Positions 8,890-18,496 of a DNA stretch of 64,000 nt are shown here, piece after piece. Made by a program: the position numbers and the translations under genes. This DNA is from Streptomyces sp. 71268 (lineage in GTDB: Bacteria > Actinomycetota > Actinomycetes > Streptomycetales > Streptomycetaceae), in the NCBI RefSeq assembly GCF_029392895.1, contig NZ_CP114200.1, forward strand, positions 6,950,501-7,014,500, given 5' to 3'. Each line of letters opens with the position of its first letter. Position 1 is the stretch's first letter. Below the pieces are notes generated by a model. That model was not told where the DNA came from. It saw only the letters and a program-made list of their open reading frames with translations, and made no database searches.

Positions 8890-8907
8890 GTGCTCGGATT
8901 CGAGCAC
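8890..8907 (+). promoter_or_regulatory. Hairpin just upstream of the ribosome site
   Basis: A perfect 7-bp stem GTGCTCG/CGAGCAC with a GATT loop ends 4 bases before the GGAG site (8912-8915) of the FAD/NAD(P)-binding gene. It could influence ribosome access in the predicted 5' leader. Function is inferred from position only. Confidence 0.4.
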
Positions 8908-8922
8908 CCACGGAGTCTTCGC

Positions 8923-11073
8923 ATGTCCGTGTCACCGGATAGCTCCCCTCTTCCCCGACGCCCCCGGCCCCCGGCCATCGCGATCGTCGGCGCCGGCCCG
9001 CGCGGTGTGGGCCTGATCGCCCGGATCGCCGCGCGCGCCGCCCAACTCCTGTCGGCCGCCGACCTGGTCGCATCGCCGGCCGGCGCGTCCTCGCACGTCA
9101 GCGCGCCCTCGCACGTCAGCGCGCCCTCGCACGTCAGCGCGGGCTCGCCGGTCGGTGGCCGGTCGCGTGGCGGCCCGGCCCACCTGCCCCCGCGCCCCCG
9201 GCTGACCGGCGCCGACGCGACCCCGGGGGGCGGCGCGGCCCCAGGTGGCGGCGCGACGCCGTGGGGTGGGCGGCTCGTGCTGCACCTCGTCGATCCGCAC
9301 CCGCCGGGCGGCGGCCGGGTCTGGCGGCCGCGGCAGTCGCCGTTGCTGTGGATGAACTCGATGGCCGCCGACGTGTCCGTGTTCGACGACGGGAGCCGTG
9401 GCTGGGACGCCGAGCGGGACGGGCCGCCGGACTCCGGGCCCTCGCTCGCCGAGTGGGCCGAGGACATCCGCGCCGGGCGCCTGAACGTACCGCTGGCGCC
9501 CGAACTCGCCGCGGAGGTCGCCGTGTTGACCGGGCGCACCTTCGCCACGCGGCGGCTGCAGAGCGCGTACCTGCGCTGGGTGTACGAGCGGGCGGTGGCC
9601 GCGCTGCCTGCCGGCGTCGAGCTGCGCGTCCACCGCAGACGCGCGGTGCGGCTGACCGGCCCGCGCGACGGCGCGCAGCGGGTGTGGCTGGAGGACCGGG
9701 AACTGCCGCTCGTCGCCGACGCCGTGGTGCTCGCCCTCGGCCACCTCGACGCCGAACCCGACGTTCAGGAGCGGGAGTTGGGCGCGTTCGCGGCCCGGCA
9801 CCGGCTGACGTACCTGCCGCCCGAGTACACCGCCGACAGCGATCTGCGCGCGCTGCGCCCGGGTCAGCCGGTGTTGGTGCGCGGCTTCGGGCTGGCCTTC
9901 GTGGACCTGATGGTCCTGCTGACCGAGGGACGCGGCGGGACGTACGCCGAGGCGCCGGGCGCCGGTGGCCAGGGGCCGGGCGACGGCCCCGAGCTGGTCT
10001 ACCGGCCGTCGGGGCGGGAGCCGGTGCTGTACGTCGGGTCGCGGCGCGGCGTGCCGTACCACGCCAAGCTGGGCTACGACTGGACGGGCGAACTGCCGCC
10101 GCTGCCTCGCTTCTTCGGGCCCGAGCAGGTGGCCGACGTGCTGCGGCGGCAGCGGCCGGTCGACTTCGCCCGGGACGCGTGGCCGCTGGTCCAGAAGGAG
10201 CTGGGCTACGTGCACTACCACCGGCTGTTCACCGCTCACCCGGAGCGCACGGTCGGGAGCTGGGCGGAGTTCGAGACGGCGTACGCCGCCTGCGAGGTGG
10301 GCGGCGCCGAGCTGGCCGCGCTGGTGGCCGCCGCCGTGCCGGACCCCGCCGACCGGCTCGACCTGACCCGCCTCGACCGCCCGCTGGCCGGGGTCACCTT
10401 CGCCTCGCACGCCGCGCTCCAGGAGGGGCTGCGGGAGTACGTCACCGCCGACCTGATACGCCGCCACGACCCGGAACACAGCTCCGACCTGGCCGTCTTC
10501 CTCGGCCTGCTGGCGGTGTACGGGCAGGTCGCCGGGCTCGGCGACATCGGCCCGTGGTGGCACGGCTTCTTCAGCTACCTCGCCTCGGGCCCGCCCGGCC
10601 CCCGACTGCGGCAACTGCTCGCCCTGTCCCGGGCCGGCGTCGTGCGCTTCGTCGGGGCCGACATGAGCGTCACCGCCGACCCGGCGCGCGGCGCCTACGT
10701 GGCCACCAGCGCCTCCGTACCCGGCCACCGGGTCGAGGCCACCGCGCTGGTCGAGGCCAGGCTGCCGGACCCGTCGGTGGCCCGCTCCCGCGACCGGCTG
10801 CTCCGCGCCCTGCACGAGGAGGACCCGGACGGGTTGCGCGTGACGCCCGGCGGGCTGGTCGCCGTACGCCCCGAGGACGCCCGCCTGCTCGATGGGGCCG
10901 GCCGGCCGCACCCGCGCCGGTTCGCGATCGGGGCGCCCACCGACGCCCGGGTCGCCGCGGCCTTCGCCCGACCCGGCACCGGAGCCCCCGCCGTACGCCA
11001 GAACGACGCGGTGGCCCGGGCCCTGCTGCGGCTGCTCACCGAGGACGCCCGGCCGGCGCGGCTGAGCGCCTGA
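8923..11073 (+). CDS. FAD/NAD(P)-binding protein (FAD-dependent oxidoreductase-like)
   Basis: A 716-residue soluble protein. The N-terminal dinucleotide fold IAIVGAGPRGVGLIARI (about residues 20-36) followed by HPPGGGRVWRPRQSPLLWMN identifies the NAD_binding_9-type FAD/NAD(P) family. An unstructured Ser/His/Gly-rich insertion at about 50-120 contains a triplicated SHVSAP unit. The ATG at 8923 has a GGAG site 7 bases upstream and sits directly before the Rossmann region. It is first in an operon with two luciferase-like monooxygenases and DUF1684, so it could supply reduced flavin or oxidise the same substrate. The substrate is unknown. Confidence 0.75.
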   Translation: MSVSPDSSPLPRRPRPPAIAIVGAGPRGVGLIARIAARAAQLLSAADLVASPAGASSHVSAPSHVSAPSHVSAGSPVGGRSRGGPAHLPPRPRLTGADATPGGGAAPGGGATPWGGRLVLHLVDPHPPGGGRVWRPRQSPLLWMNSMAADVSVFDDGSRGWDAERDGPPDSGPSLAEWAEDIRAGRLNVPLAPELAAEVAVLTGRTFATRRLQSAYLRWVYERAVAALPAGVELRVHRRRAVRLTGPRDGAQRVWLEDRELPLVADAVVLALGHLDAEPDVQERELGAFAARHRLTYLPPEYTADSDLRALRPGQPVLVRGFGLAFVDLMVLLTEGRGGTYAEAPGAGGQGPGDGPELVYRPSGREPVLYVGSRRGVPYHAKLGYDWTGELPPLPRFFGPEQVADVLRRQRPVDFARDAWPLVQKELGYVHYHRLFTAHPERTVGSWAEFETAYAACEVGGAELAALVAAAVPDPADRLDLTRLDRPLAGVTFASHAALQEGLREYVTADLIRRHDPEHSSDLAVFLGLLAVYGQVAGLGDIGPWWHGFFSYLASGPPGPRLRQLLALSRAGVVRFVGADMSVTADPARGAYVATSASVPGHRVEATALVEARLPDPSVARSRDRLLRALHEEDPDGLRVTPGGLVAVRPEDARLLDGAGRPHPRRFAIGAPTDARVAAAFARPGTGAPAVRQNDAVARALLRLLTEDARPARLSA
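9091..9141 (+). repeat. In-frame 18-bp tandem repeat, three copies
   Basis: The unit TCGCACGTCAGCGCG recurs at 9091, 9109 and 9127 with 18-bp period, encoding three SHVSA(P) units in the low-complexity insertion of the FAD/NAD(P)-binding protein. The copies are identical in bases, which implies recent expansion by slippage. Confidence 0.9.
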
Positions 11074-11172
11074 CCGGCCCCGGCACGGCCCGGGCTCGCG
11101 CGCCGCGTCGGCCCGAGCCGGCGCGAGAACGTCCGCCCGACGTGTATCCACCCACGGACCCTAAGGACCCCC

Positions 11173-12198
11173 ATGCCCCCCTTGAACCGTCCGCTGCGAC
11201 TGGCCGTCGCCATCGACGGCGGCGCGCCCCAGACCGCGTCCGCCTTCGTCGACCGGGCCCAGCTCGCCGAGCGCGGTGCCTTCGACTTCGTCACCCTGGA
11301 CGACTCGCTCGGCCAGCCCGCGCCCGGCGTGGCACGGCTCGACGCCCTCGCCGCGCTGGCCCGCGTCGCCCCCACCACGGACCGCATCGGCTTAGTGCCG
11401 ACCGTCACCACCACCCACACCGAGCCGTTCCACGTCTCCACCCAGGTCGCCACGTTGGACTGGGTCAGCCGCGGGCGGGCCGGCTGGATCGTCGAGGTCT
11501 CCGCCACCGAGGCCGAGGCCCGGCTCGTCGGCCGCCGGCCGGCGGCCCCCGCGCCGGAGCTGTGGCACGAGGCGGGCGAGGTGGTGGACGTCGTCACCCG
11601 GCTCTTCGACAGTTGGGAGGACGACGCGGAGATCCGGGACGTGGCCACCGGTCGCTTCGTCGACCGGGACAAGCTGCACTACGTCGACTTCGAGTCGGCC
11701 ACCTTCTCGGTGCGCGGCCCCTCCATCGTGCCCCGCCCGCCACAGGGACACCCCGTCACCGTCATCGACGCCACGCCCTCCCACGTCCGGGCGACGGCGG
11801 CCCGCTACGCCGATGTCGCCCTCATCCGCACCGACGACCCCGACGTCGCCCGCGTAGCCCGCGCGGACCTGCGCGAACGCACCCGCGCCTGGGGTCGGGA
11901 GCCGGACCGGCTGATCGTGCTCGCCTCGCTGCCGGTGGACCTCGACGCGTCGGCCGACGCGGTCGCGCTGGCCGAGTTCGCCGCGAGCTGGCACACCGAC
12001 GGCGTCGCCGACGGCTTCCACTTCCGCCCCCGGGACCCCGAGCGCGACCTGCGGCTCCTCGTGGACGGCACGGTGCCCGTGCTGCAACACCGCGGCCTGG
12101 CGCGCCACTTCTATCCGGGCGCCACGCTCCGCGAACACCTGGGCCTGCCGCGCCCGGCCAACCGTTACGCCCTCGCCAGGGAGGCATCAGCGCGATGA
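11173..12198 (+). CDS. Luciferase-like (LLM-class) flavin-dependent oxidoreductase
   Basis: A 341-residue TIM-barrel bacterial-luciferase family protein. Visible family segments are ERGAFDFVTLDDSL, TTDRIGLVPTVTTTHTEPFH, VATLDWVSRGRAGWIVE and RHFYPGATLREHLGLPRP at the C-terminus. It would use reduced FMN and O2 to oxygenate a substrate, probably as the partner of the next gene, with which it overlaps by ATGA. Codon 74 (11392-11394) is TTA, so full translation should need the bldA leucyl-tRNA if the host uses that system. The ATG follows an AAGGA site. Confidence 0.85.
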   Translation: MPPLNRPLRLAVAIDGGAPQTASAFVDRAQLAERGAFDFVTLDDSLGQPAPGVARLDALAALARVAPTTDRIGLVPTVTTTHTEPFHVSTQVATLDWVSRGRAGWIVEVSATEAEARLVGRRPAAPAPELWHEAGEVVDVVTRLFDSWEDDAEIRDVATGRFVDRDKLHYVDFESATFSVRGPSIVPRPPQGHPVTVIDATPSHVRATAARYADVALIRTDDPDVARVARADLRERTRAWGREPDRLIVLASLPVDLDASADAVALAEFAASWHTDGVADGFHFRPRDPERDLRLLVDGTVPVLQHRGLARHFYPGATLREHLGLPRPANRYALAREASAR

Positions 12199-13523
12199 CC
12201 GACACCTCGGGCACCCCGCGTACCAGCCGTAAGTCCATCCACCTCGCCGCCCACTTCCCGGGCGTCAACAACACGACGGTGTGGAGCGCGTCGCCGCGGG
12301 CGCTCGGCAGCCAGATCGACTTCGCGTCCTTCACACACCTGGCCCAGACCGCCGAGCGCGGCCTGTTCGACTTCTTCTTCCTCGCCGAGGGGCTGCGGCT
12401 GCGCGAGCACCAGGGCCGCGTCCACGACCTCGACGTCCTCGGCAGGCCCGAGGCGATCACGGTGCTCAGCGCGCTGGCCGCCGTCACCGAGCGGCTCGGG
12501 CTCGCCGCGACCGTCAACGCCACCTTCAACGAGCCCTACGAACTCGCCCGGCGCCTGGCCTCGCTCGACCACCTGAGCGGGGGACGCGCCGCCTGGAATG
12601 TGGTGACCTCCTCCGACGCCTTCACCGGCGAGAACTTCCGGCGCGGCGGCTTCCTGGACCGCGCCGACCGCTACACCAGGGCCGCCGAGTTCGTCGCCAC
12701 CGCGCGCGAGCTGTGGGACTCCTGGCCGCCGGGCGCCGAGCGCGCGCGGGCCGGTGCCTTCGCGCACCACGGGCACCACTTCGACATCGAGGGCCGCTTC
12801 AGCGTGGAGCGCGGCCCGCAGGGCCACCCGGTCGTCATCCAGGCCGGCGATTCGAGCGAGGGCCGCGAGTTCGCCGCGGCGACCGCCGACATCGTCTTCA
12901 CCCGGCACGGCACGCTGGAGGCCGGTCGGCAGTTCTACGCCGACGTCAAGGGCCGGCTCGCCGCGCACGGGCGCCGCCCCGAGGACCTGAAGATCATGCC
13001 GGGGGTGACGTTCGTCCTGGGCGACACCGCGGCCGAGGCCCAGGAGAAGGCCGCCGAGATCCGGCACCAGCAGATCTCGCCGCAGACGGCGCTGCTCACA
13101 CTGGAGCAGATCTGGGGAGTCGACCTATCGCGATATGACCCGGATGGCCCATTGCCGGACATCGAACCCGACTACGATGCCCAGCTCAGCCAGGGCCGGG
13201 TGCGGCACGCCGACCCGCGCGCCGTCGTTGCCTCCTGGCGCGCGCTGGCCGAGGAGAAGGGGCTGTCCATCCGGCAGACCGTGATCGAGGCCACCGGACG
13301 GCAGTCCTTCATCGGGACGCCGGCGGCGGTCGCCGACGAGATGGACACCTTCGTCCAGACGGATGCCGCCGACGGCTTCATCCTGATACCGCACCTGACT
13401 CCGGGCGGGCTCGACGACTTCGTCGAGCAGGTGGTGCCGTTGCTCCAAGAGCGCGGGTCGTTCCGTACCCGGTACACCGGCAGCACGCTGCGCGCCCATC
13501 TCGGGCTCGCCCAGCCCTCGTGA
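12195..13523 (+). CDS. NtaA/SnaA/DszA-type flavin-dependent monooxygenase
   Basis: A 442-residue luciferase-superfamily enzyme. The order of motifs (HFPGVNNTTVWS near the start, FDFFFLAEGLRLREH, VTERLGLAATVNATFNEPYE, AWNVVTSSD, VIQAGDSSEGREFAA) is typical of the two-component NtaA/SnaA/DszA group, which oxidises aminopolycarboxylates, sulfur heterocycles or S-alkyl compounds with FMNH2 from a separate reductase. It overlaps the preceding stop by 4 bases and is followed directly by DUF1684. It is a flavin monooxygenase with good confidence; the substrate is not determined by the sequence. Confidence 0.88.
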   Translation: MTDTSGTPRTSRKSIHLAAHFPGVNNTTVWSASPRALGSQIDFASFTHLAQTAERGLFDFFFLAEGLRLREHQGRVHDLDVLGRPEAITVLSALAAVTERLGLAATVNATFNEPYELARRLASLDHLSGGRAAWNVVTSSDAFTGENFRRGGFLDRADRYTRAAEFVATARELWDSWPPGAERARAGAFAHHGHHFDIEGRFSVERGPQGHPVVIQAGDSSEGREFAAATADIVFTRHGTLEAGRQFYADVKGRLAAHGRRPEDLKIMPGVTFVLGDTAAEAQEKAAEIRHQQISPQTALLTLEQIWGVDLSRYDPDGPLPDIEPDYDAQLSQGRVRHADPRAVVASWRALAEEKGLSIRQTVIEATGRQSFIGTPAAVADEMDTFVQTDAADGFILIPHLTPGGLDDFVEQVVPLLQERGSFRTRYTGSTLRAHLGLAQPS

Positions 13524-13537
13524 AAGGACACAGCAGC

Positions 13538-14530
13538 ATGACGGACACAGCGGCACAGCGCAGCACGGCGGCCACCCCGGCGCGGCCCGCGGGGACGGCC
13601 GCACCGAACGGCGCGGTGCGGCCGGGAACGATCCTGCACTCCACGGCCCGGACCGGTAGCGAGCCCGGGGCCGGCGGTGAACCCGAGATACCGGGGTCGG
13701 ACGCGGCCCGACGCCAGCCGCCGGGCGAGACCTCGTCGGAGCGGGCGGACTGGCGCGCCTGGCTGCGGGAGCGCACCGAGGCGGTCGCCGCTCCGTACGG
13801 CCCGCTGTCGGTGACCGGCACCCACTGGCTGGCCGACGCGCCGGACGGCAGGCTGCCCGGCGTACCGGGGCGGTGGACCGAGGACGGCGAGGAACTCGTG
13901 GTCAGCGCCACCGCCGAGGACCTGCTCGCGGTCGACGGCCAGCCGCTGGAGGGCGAGGCCAGGCTCGGGCCCGAGCACGGGCCGCTGGACGCCCGGGTCA
14001 CCAGCGGCGACCGGCACCTGGTGGTGCTGCGCCGCGAGGGCCTGTGGGCGGTACGGGTCTTCGACCCCGACGCGGCGGCCCGGCGGGCGTTCGCGGGGAT
14101 CGACGCGTTCGACTACGCCGAGCGCTGGGCGGTGCCCGCCGTCTTCCGGCCGTTCCCCGAGGGGCGCACGATCCAGGTGGCCAACGCCGACGGGGCGCGG
14201 CGGGGGCTCGGGCTCACCGGCGAGGTGGTGTTCACGGTGGAGGGCGTGGAACACACGCTGGTGGCCGGGGACGAGGGGGACGGCTCGCTGTGGATCGTGC
14301 TCGCCGACGCCACCAGCGGGCGGGCCAGGGCCGAGGGCGGCAGCTACCGGTTCCGCTTCCTGCGGCCCGGCGCCCCGGGCGTCGACGGGAGGCTGACGTT
14401 GGACTTCAACCGCACCCTGCTGCCGCCGTGCGCGTTCACCGACCACTTCCTGTGCCCGTTCCCGCCGCCGGGCAACACGCTCCCGTTCCCGCTCACGGCG
14501 GGCGAGCGCAACCCGGTGGCGACGGGCTGA
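13538..14530 (+). CDS. DUF1684 domain protein
   Basis: A 330-residue soluble protein. The C-terminal 220 residues are DUF1684, with the hallmark end LTLDFNRTLLPPCAFTDHFL and CPFPPPGNTLPFPLTAGERN. The first 70 residues are low-complexity Ala/Pro/Gly. The ATG at 13538 has an AAAGGA site 9 bases upstream; GTG 13520 would overlap the previous stop but has no such site. The biochemical role of DUF1684 is unknown, though it repeatedly neighbours luciferase-like monooxygenases, which agrees with its last place in this operon. Confidence 0.8.
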   Translation: MTDTAAQRSTAATPARPAGTAAPNGAVRPGTILHSTARTGSEPGAGGEPEIPGSDAARRQPPGETSSERADWRAWLRERTEAVAAPYGPLSVTGTHWLADAPDGRLPGVPGRWTEDGEELVVSATAEDLLAVDGQPLEGEARLGPEHGPLDARVTSGDRHLVVLRREGLWAVRVFDPDAAARRAFAGIDAFDYAERWAVPAVFRPFPEGRTIQVANADGARRGLGLTGEVVFTVEGVEHTLVAGDEGDGSLWIVLADATSGRARAEGGSYRFRFLRPGAPGVDGRLTLDFNRTLLPPCAFTDHFLCPFPPPGNTLPFPLTAGERNPVATG

Positions 14531-14811
14531 CCGGGGCCGTTCACCGGTCCGACGGGGCAGTGGCCGGTGGGGGCGGCGGGGGAGCGGGCCGTTCCGGGCG
14601 TGGTGGGCGCCGGGCGCCGCCGAGGGTGGCTCGCCACCCCCTTGTGCGGCGCCGGCCGCAGCCCGAATACTCCTGACAGCGCTCGTACGGGGGGACGAGA
14701 AGCGTGGCGGAGGCGTCGTGTAGCCGTGCCGTGCCGGACAGCCGTACCCCCGTGGCCGTGCCACCCGGGGCCCGGCGCGGCAGCCGGCCCACGACTTCCC
14801 CGGAGGAAGAG

Positions 14812-15735
14812 TTGAGGAACACCCGCACCACGCTCCGCCCCCGCCCCCGCGGACGTGTCCGCGTCATCGGCGTGACCTGCGGACTCGCCGCCGTCTCGGC
14901 GCTCGCGGTGCCGGCCGCCGGGGCCGCCACCGACGCGCCGGCCGCACCCACCACGGTCCGGGCGGCCACCGCGGGCGACGCGGTCCGCTCGGCGAACGTG
15001 CCCGGCACCGCCTGGTACGTCGACAAAGCCACCAACACCCTTGTCGTCACCGCCGACAGCACCGTCAGCCGGGCCGAGATATCCCGGCTCAAGCGCGCGG
15101 CGGGAGCGCACGCCGGCGCGATCCGCGTCGAGCGCACCCCCGGCACCTTCAACAAGCTCATCGCCGGCGGCGACGCCATCTACGCGGGCGACTGGCGCTG
15201 CTCGGCCGGGTTCAACGCGCGCAACGCCAAGGGCGAGTACTTCATCGTGACCGCCGGCCACTGCACCGACGGCAAGCCGCCCTGGTACACCACGTTCAAC
15301 CACCGCACGAAGATCGGCAAGACCGTCGGGTCCAGCTTCCCGGGGAACGACTACGGCCTCATCCGCTACGACAACCGCTCCCTCAAGCACCCGGGGACCG
15401 TCAACCTGTACAACGGCTCGTCGCGGGACATCAAGAAGGCGGCCAACGCCACCGTCGGCCAGAAGGTGCAGCGCAGCGGCAGCACCACGGGGCTGCGAAG
15501 TGGCAAGGTCACCGGCCTGAACGCCACTGTGAACTACGGCGGCGGGGACGTGGTCTCCGGCCTCGTCCAGACCAACGTCTGCGCCGAGCCCGGCGACAGC
15601 GGCGGCGCCCTGTTCTCCGGCACCACCGCCCTCGGCCTCACCTCCGGCGGCAGCGGCGACTGCTCGTCGGGCGGCACGACGTTCTTCCAGCCGGTCAAGG
15701 AGGCGCTGAGCAAGTACAAGGTCAACGTCTACTGA
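14812..15735 (+). CDS. Secreted streptogrisin-type serine protease (S1)
   Basis: A 307-residue preproenzyme starting at TTG 14812, chosen for the GGAGGAAG site 5 bases upstream and for giving a short signal peptide directly; upstream codons are not protein-like. Signal peptide 1 to about 38, propeptide ([20 protein letters not shown]) to about 116, mature enzyme from [10 protein letters not shown]. The triad is His150 (TAGHC), Asp180 (GNDYG) and Ser263 (GDSGG), with two disulfide pairs of the streptogrisin A/B kind. It acts outside the cell on proteins, probably with chymotrypsin-like preference. A TGACC repeat starts at its stop codon. Confidence 0.92.
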   Translation: MRNTRTTLRPRPRGRVRVIGVTCGLAAVSALAVPAAGAATDAPAAPTTVRAATAGDAVRSANVPGTAWYVDKATNTLVVTADSTVSRAEISRLKRAAGAHAGAIRVERTPGTFNKLIAGGDAIYAGDWRCSAGFNARNAKGEYFIVTAGHCTDGKPPWYTTFNHRTKIGKTVGSSFPGNDYGLIRYDNRSLKHPGTVNLYNGSSRDIKKAANATVGQKVQRSGSTTGLRSGKVTGLNATVNYGGGDVVSGLVQTNVCAEPGDSGGALFSGTTALGLTSGGSGDCSSGGTTFFQPVKEALSKYKVNVY

Positions 15736-15757
15736 CCTGACCTGACCTGACCTGACC
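15733..15757 (+). repeat. Pentanucleotide repeat (TGACC)x5 beginning at a stop codon
   Basis: Five uninterrupted TGACC units start with the TGA stop of the protease. Because the unit carries TGA in each of three frames over its length, readthrough or frameshift would be stopped quickly. Confidence 0.95.
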
Positions 15758-15767
15758 GGGCCCGGTC
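15754..15767. terminator. Short palindrome after protease gene
   Basis: GACCGGGCCCGGTC is a perfect 14-bp palindrome at the end of the TGACC repeat. It may contribute to termination but is short and has no loop, so this is weak. Confidence 0.3.
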
Positions 15768-15926
15768 GTACGGGGAGGCCGTCGTAGCCGGACGGCGGCG
15801 GCCCCGGCCGGGCCCGGCAGCGTCTCCAGCCGGGCATTGCGGAACCATTCGGGCGAAGCGGGGCTATCGTGGACATCAGTAGCCCGGATGGGGCATCGCT
15901 CGCGCTACGGACGGCAGGTGGCCGTG

Positions 15927-17000
15927 ATGATCGAGACGTTGCTGACGGTGTTGGTGGTGCTGCTCTGCTGCGGCCTGGTGTACGCCGTGGCGGCCGCCCG
16001 GGTGGTCAAGCAGTACGAGCGGGGCGTCGTCTTCCGGCTCGGCCGGCTCCGGCGCGAGGTGCGGCAGCCCGGATTCACGATGATCGTGCCGGGGGTGGAC
16101 CGGCTGCGCAAAGTGAACATGCAGATCGTCACCCTCCCGGTCCCCGCGCAGGAGGGCATCACCCGGGACAACGTGACGGTCCGGGTGGACGCCGTCGTCT
16201 ACTTCAAGGTCGTGGCGCCGGCGGACGCGGTGGTGGCGGTGGAGGACTACCGGTTCGCGGTCTCCCAGATGGCGCAGACCTCGCTGCGCTCGATCATCGG
16301 CAAGAGTGACCTCGACGACCTGCTCTCCAACCGGGAGAAGCTCAACCAGGGCCTTGAGCTGATGATCGACAGCCCGGCCGTGGGGTGGGGCGTGCACATC
16401 GACCGGGTGGAGATCAAGGACGTGTCGCTGCCGGAGACGATGAAGCGGTCGATGGCCCGGCAGGCGGAGGCCGACCGCGAGCGGCGGGCCCGCGTGATCA
16501 ACGCGGACGCGGAGTTCCAGGCATCCAAGAAGCTCGCCGACGCGGCCAGCGAGATGTCCCGGCAGCCGGCCGCCCTTCAGTTGCGCCTGCTCCAGACGGT
16601 GGTGGCGGTAGCGGCGGAGAAGAACTCCACGCTCGTCCTGCCCTTCCCGGTGGAGTTGCTGCGCTTCCTCGAACGGGCCCAGCAGCCATCCGCGACGCCG
16701 CCCGCCGACACCACGGGGCGGCCCGCTACCGAACAGCCCGCGTCCCAACACTCCGCTACCGAACGGCCCGCCGCCGAGCCGGCCGCTACCGAGTCGCCCG
16801 CCCCGGCCGGCGCGCCGAGCGCGGAGCGGGCTCCGGCGCGCGCCGGGGCGCTCGCGGGTGTCACGGCCCGGCGCGAGGCCGGCGGAACGCTGGCGTCCAC
16901 GGCGCGGACGCGTACCCAGGGCGCCCCGGCGCGCGCCGGCGACGAGGCCGGGCCGGGCGCCGTCCCCTCCCGCGACGAGCGGCGCGACGACGGGCGCTAG
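15927..17000 (+). CDS. Slipin/stomatin-like SPFH-domain membrane protein
   Basis: A 357-residue protein anchored by one N-terminal hydrophobic segment (residues 1-27), followed by a complete SPFH/band-7 domain: VVKQYERGVVFRLGRL, PGFTMIVPGVDRLRKVNM, ITRDNVTVRVDAVVYFKV and the coiled MKRSMARQAEADRERRAR region. The last 110 residues are repetitive and rich in Ala, Pro, Glu and Thr (repeated SATERPA-like units). Slipins scaffold membrane microdomains and often have an NfeD partner; none is next to it. The ATG was chosen for the AGG site 8 bases upstream and the immediate membrane helix. Confidence 0.88.
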   Translation: MIETLLTVLVVLLCCGLVYAVAAARVVKQYERGVVFRLGRLRREVRQPGFTMIVPGVDRLRKVNMQIVTLPVPAQEGITRDNVTVRVDAVVYFKVVAPADAVVAVEDYRFAVSQMAQTSLRSIIGKSDLDDLLSNREKLNQGLELMIDSPAVGWGVHIDRVEIKDVSLPETMKRSMARQAEADRERRARVINADAEFQASKKLADAASEMSRQPAALQLRLLQTVVAVAAEKNSTLVLPFPVELLRFLERAQQPSATPPADTTGRPATEQPASQHSATERPAAEPAATESPAPAGAPSAERAPARAGALAGVTARREAGGTLASTARTRTQGAPARAGDEAGPGAVPSRDERRDDGR

Positions 17001-17339
17001 CCGACCCGCGCGCGCCGGTCGCGCCCCGCCGATCCGGATGACGACTCCGGGCGGCGTTATCAGCCACTCGCGGCGATCACCGCAGGTGTGCGGCCCCGCA
17101 CGGCACGTGTCCGGGTGCGGTTCCGACGTGGGCGCGGTAGGTGTGTTCTGTGACTCGGGTAGTGCGTGGGGTACACCAAGGCGGCGACTTGAACGCGACC
17201 TTGTGTGCCGCGCGAGTGCCTGGGAATACTCAGCGGAGCAACTTGGCATGGACGCGCCCTCCTGAGGAGCGGCCCGTACGTGCCTCCTCCGGGTCCGAAC
17301 CCCCACAAGCCGGACCCACCCCCCACTGGAGGTCTTGAG

Positions 17340-18404
17340 TTGAAGCGCACAAGCGTACGCCGTTCGGTCATCGCCGGAGCCGGCGTAGCGGCACTGATCA
17401 CCACCACCCTCACGCTGCAGAGCGCCAACGCGGCGCCCACCGCCCCCGATCCCCTCACGGCCACCGCCGCCGGCGCGCTGGCCACCGACATCACCGCCGA
17501 CCTCGGCGCTGACGCCACCGCGGGCTCGTACTACGAGGCCAAGGACCGCAAGCTCGTCGTGAACGTGGTGGACGACTCCGCCGCCGAGCGGGTGCGCGCG
17601 GCCGGCGCCGAGCCCCGGGTCGTCAAGCACTCGCTGGCCGCGCTGAACCAGGCGCGGAGCACCCTCAAGGCCAAGGCCACCATCCCCGGCACCTCCTGGG
17701 CGATGAACCCGAAGAGCAACGCGGTCGTGGTCACCGCCGACCGCACGGTGCGGGGCGACAAGCTGGCCAAGCTGACGAAGGTGACCGACTCGCTCGGCGA
17801 CCGGGTCACGGTCAAGCGCTCGACCAACACCCTCAAGCCGCTGCTCGCGGGCGGCGACGCCATCTGGGGCAGCGGCTCCCGCTGCTCGCTCGGCTTCAAC
17901 GTCACCAAGGGCGGCGAACCGTACTTCCTGACCGCGGGTCACTGCACCAACGCCGTCTCCGGTTGGTCGGACTCGCAGGGCGGCCGGCAGGTCGCGGCGA
18001 CCGAGGGCGGCAGCTTCCCGGGCGACGACTACGGCATCGCCAAGTACACGGCCGATGTCCCGCACCCGAGCGAGGTCAACCTGTACGGCGGCACGCAGGC
18101 GATCGCCAAGGCCGGCGAGGCCACCGTCGGTCAGAAGGTGACCCGCAGCGGCAGCACCACCCAGGTGCACGACGGCGACGTCACCGCGCTCGACGCCACC
18201 GTCAACTACCAGGAGGGCACGGTCGAGGGGCTGATCCAGACCACCGTGTGCGCCGAGCCCGGCGACAGCGGCGGCTCGCTCTTCGCGGGCGACACCGCGC
18301 TGGGCCTGACCTCGGGCGGCAGCGGCAACTGCGGTTCGGGCGGCGAGACCTTCTTCCAGCCGGTGACCGAGGCCCTGCAGGCCACCGGGACGCAGATCGG
18401 CTGA
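17340..18404 (+). CDS. Secreted streptogrisin-type serine protease with long propeptide
   Basis: A 354-residue preproenzyme starting at TTG 17340, 7 bases after GGAGG. The signal peptide ends near residue 32 (QSANA-AP). The propeptide is about 135 residues, roughly twice that of the neighbouring protease, with an extra N-terminal prodomain segment ([16 protein letters not shown]). The mature enzyme begins near [10 protein letters not shown] at 168. The triad is His201, Asp230 and Ser310, and the 190-residue catalytic domain closely parallels the other protease in this window, so the pair probably arose by duplication and diverged in prodomain. Confidence 0.92.
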   Translation: MKRTSVRRSVIAGAGVAALITTTLTLQSANAAPTAPDPLTATAAGALATDITADLGADATAGSYYEAKDRKLVVNVVDDSAAERVRAAGAEPRVVKHSLAALNQARSTLKAKATIPGTSWAMNPKSNAVVVTADRTVRGDKLAKLTKVTDSLGDRVTVKRSTNTLKPLLAGGDAIWGSGSRCSLGFNVTKGGEPYFLTAGHCTNAVSGWSDSQGGRQVAATEGGSFPGDDYGIAKYTADVPHPSEVNLYGGTQAIAKAGEATVGQKVTRSGSTTQVHDGDVTALDATVNYQEGTVEGLIQTTVCAEPGDSGGSLFAGDTALGLTSGGSGNCGSGGETFFQPVTEALQATGTQIG

Positions 18405-18496
18405 CCGGCGCGTAGGCGCCGGCGCGGCGCGCGGCCGTAGGCCGTACGACCGTCGGCGGGCGCCGCGCGGCGCGCGGCGACCCGCACGAGGAGCGA

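Noticed and set aside
8393..9073. A 226-residue minus-strand frame overlapping the leader peptide and the FAD gene start.
   Set aside because: Composition is non-protein-like and it lies across the promoter and coding start of the operon.
15754..15767. Palindrome considered as an attachment or recombination site.
   Set aside because: No flanking repeat, integrase or tRNA; it is a short GC palindrome.
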